This document shows, piece after piece, positions 7,126-8,360 of a DNA stretch of 8,360 nt (within the stretch, counting starts at the first letter, position 1; each line of letters starts with the position of its first letter). The position numbers and the translations under genes are program-made. Source of the DNA: an uncultured Bacteroides sp. (GTDB lineage: Bacteria > Bacteroidota > Bacteroidia > Bacteroidales > Bacteroidaceae); the NCBI GenBank assembly GCA_902472795.1, contig CABROZ010000102.1, positions 1 to 8,360 on the forward strand, read 5' to 3'. The notes under the pieces are model-generated. The model made no database searches and was not told the origin of the DNA. It saw nothing but the letters and a program-made list of their open reading frames with translations.

Positions 7126-7746
7126 ATGGATACTGAGCGAGCAAAGATTATCGGGATATCACGACACCGCCTATCTACTGATGGTGGCGGTGTTACCACT
7201 CTCGTTGCGTTTCATAAGTGTCCGCTTCGTTGCCGCTATTGTCTGAACCCCTTGTCACTTAGTGATGGTAAGCGTTTCCGCAGTTATTCACCCGAAGAAT
7301 TGTATAAAGAAACACGCATTGATGAATTGTATTTTCTTGCGACCAACGGAGGTATTACTTTTGGAGGTGGTGAACCTTGTCTTCGTCCGCAATTTATTTA
7401 TAAGTTTCGAGAATTGTGTGGCAATGGATGGCAAATAAACCTTGAAACATCACTTAATGTACCGATTGCGAATATCAGATATTTGCTCCCAATAGTAAAC
7501 ATGCTAATTATCGATATTAAGGATATGAATCCAGAAATTTATAACAATTATACAGGAAAAAGCAATAACCTTGTAATCGAAAACCTCAAGTTAATAACTA
7601 AGCTAAACCGACAGAATAATTGTATCATAAGGCTTCCGTTGATACCCAAATTCAATGTAGATGCCGATCGTATTGCCAGTCGTGCAGCGCTTGAAACTCT
7701 TGGCTTTACAAATTTTGATTTATTCACCTATATAATCCGAAAATGA
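7126..7746 (+). CDS. Small radical SAM protein, PflA-like activase family
   Basis: A 206-residue radical SAM enzyme. Its CxxxCxxC motif is Cys32, Cys36 and Cys39 in KCPLRCRYC, which should bind a 4Fe-4S cluster that cleaves S-adenosylmethionine. The preceding STDGGGVTTLVAF (17-29) resembles the TDGPGIR stretch of glycyl-radical-enzyme activases. GGGEP at 80-84 is the SAM-binding GGE motif, and LETSLN (106-111), IIDIKDM (128-134) and RLPLIPKFN (169-177) follow in the order seen in PflA. It is shorter than typical PflA (about 245) and lacks SPASM or ferredoxin-type extra-cluster domains. ATG 7126 is preferred over the upstream TTG at 7111 because AGAGG at 7116-7120 sits five bases before it. 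The stop overlaps the next gene as ATGA, which argues for coupled translation. No glycyl radical enzyme is in the window, so its target may be the neighbouring protein. Confidence 0.85.
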   Translation: MDTERAKIIGISRHRLSTDGGGVTTLVAFHKCPLRCRYCLNPLSLSDGKRFRSYSPEELYKETRIDELYFLATNGGITFGGGEPCLRPQFIYKFRELCGNGWQINLETSLNVPIANIRYLLPIVNMLIIDIKDMNPEIYNNYTGKSNNLVIENLKLITKLNRQNNCIIRLPLIPKFNVDADRIASRAALETLGFTNFDLFTYIIRK

Positions 7747-8360
7747 CTATGACACGAGGAAAAGATACTTGCCGTATTCTGAAAGAGATCCGTCGGCAGA
7801 TAGCTGAAGCTAACGATATTGAATTCATTACATCGGAATGTCGCTACAAGGGGGATTGTTTGGGTACTTGTCCAAAATGTGAAGCCGAAGTGCGTTATAT
7901 AGAACAACAACTTCGTCTTCGAAGTCTTACGGGAAAAGCAGTTGCCCTTGCCGGAATTTCGGTAAGTACTATTGCTATGTCTATGCCCTTACCTACTAAT
8001 TTACCAATACAACCTAATTCCAATTCTTCGATAGATAAGATACATGTTGCAGCTTTGAAAGATACATTGGTGGTCAAAGGGAAAATTTTTGGGAAGGTGA
8101 CTTCAAAAAACGAAACCAAAGAAAAACTTGACACTCTAATAGGGGCTACAATACATATTCTCAATACAAATGAAGGATCCGTTTCAGATTTTGAGGGTAA
8201 TTTTGAAATTAACGCTTGTCGTGGTGACTCGATAGTATTTTCATACATTGGATATCAATCCCAAATTATTCAAGTTAGGGATGCAACTAACCCCATAAAT
8301 GTAATTTTGGAAGAGGATCCTCAAATCTTAATGGGGGAAACAGCTGTTTTGGCAGGCGCA
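7743..8360 (+). CDS. Cysteine-rich N-terminal module plus carboxypeptidase-regulatory-like domain protein (3' end beyond window)
   Basis: The frame opens at ATG 7743, overlapping the radical SAM stop, and stays open for 206 codons to the window edge. Residues 1-60 are a charged, probably cytoplasmic module with Cys10 and a cluster C33-x5-C39-x3-C43-x2-C46 in a YKGDCLGTCPKCEAEVRY context. The spacing could bind a metal or iron-sulfur cluster. A single hydrophobic segment follows at about 65-82 (GKAVALAGISVSTIAMSMPL). Residues 111-180 form a carboxypeptidase D regulatory-like beta domain, with GKIFGKV, GATIHIL, DFEGNFEI and FSYIGYQS as landmarks, as found at the N-termini of SusC/TonB-dependent proteins. 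Here it is not preceded by a normal N-terminal signal peptide. A second ATG at 7749 is possible. I do not recognise a characterised family; the protein may be the substrate or partner of the upstream radical SAM enzyme. Confidence 0.8.
   Translation, partial: MTMTRGKDTCRILKEIRRQIAEANDIEFITSECRYKGDCLGTCPKCEAEVRYIEQQLRLRSLTGKAVALAGISVSTIAMSMPLPTNLPIQPNSNSSIDKIHVAALKDTLVVKGKIFGKVTSKNETKEKLDTLIGATIHILNTNEGSVSDFEGNFEINACRGDSIVFSYIGYQSQIIQVRDATNPINVILEEDPQILMGETAVLAGA

Noticed and set aside
7895..8248. 117-residue open frame on the minus strand near the right edge
   Set aside because: It is opposite the carboxypeptidase-regulatory-like domain frame, which is domain-supported and coupled to the upstream gene.

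Overview
The window looks like a chromosomal segment from the order Bacteroidales, probably Bacteroides or a close relative. Three things point there: long duplicated MacB/FtsX-type permeases, a forward promoter with the Bacteroidetes-type TTTG / TAnnTTTG boxes, and a carboxypeptidase-regulatory-like domain protein paired with a small radical SAM enzyme. No tRNA, rRNA, CRISPR array or transposase was seen. The genus is an inference.

Left two thirds (1-5386, minus strand): an ABC transporter operon read from right to left. A complete 768-residue permease (3080-5386) is followed by a complete LolD/MacB-type ATPase (2276-2953) and a second, paralogous permease (1-2163) whose C-terminus lies beyond the left edge. 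Both gaps between these genes are filled by two 106-bp copies of the same imperfect palindrome (100/106 identical). The ATPase gene is therefore bracketed by direct repeats spaced exactly 797 bp apart.

Control region (5387-5637): a divergent promoter region. Facing left is a near-consensus sigma-54 promoter (GG-N10-GC). Upstream of it are two perfect tandem palindromes centred 21 bp apart, at about -90 and -111, which is the expected arrangement for an NtrC-family enhancer-binding regulator. Facing right is a housekeeping-type Bacteroidetes promoter.

Right of this (5638-6957, plus strand): a fold-type I PLP-dependent aminotransferase gene with all key residues but an in-frame TAA at codon 289. 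It is a nonsense pseudogene or contains a sequence error.

Right end (6958-8360): noticeably more AT-rich. After a short spacer that may hold a relic of a BACON-like coding sequence, a compact radical SAM activase-like gene (7126-7746) overlaps by ATGA the start of a second gene that runs off the right edge (7743-8360). The second protein has a cysteine-rich N-terminal module, one hydrophobic segment and a carboxypeptidase-regulatory-like domain. The translational coupling suggests the two act together. This pair is the best candidate in the window for a poorly described system.
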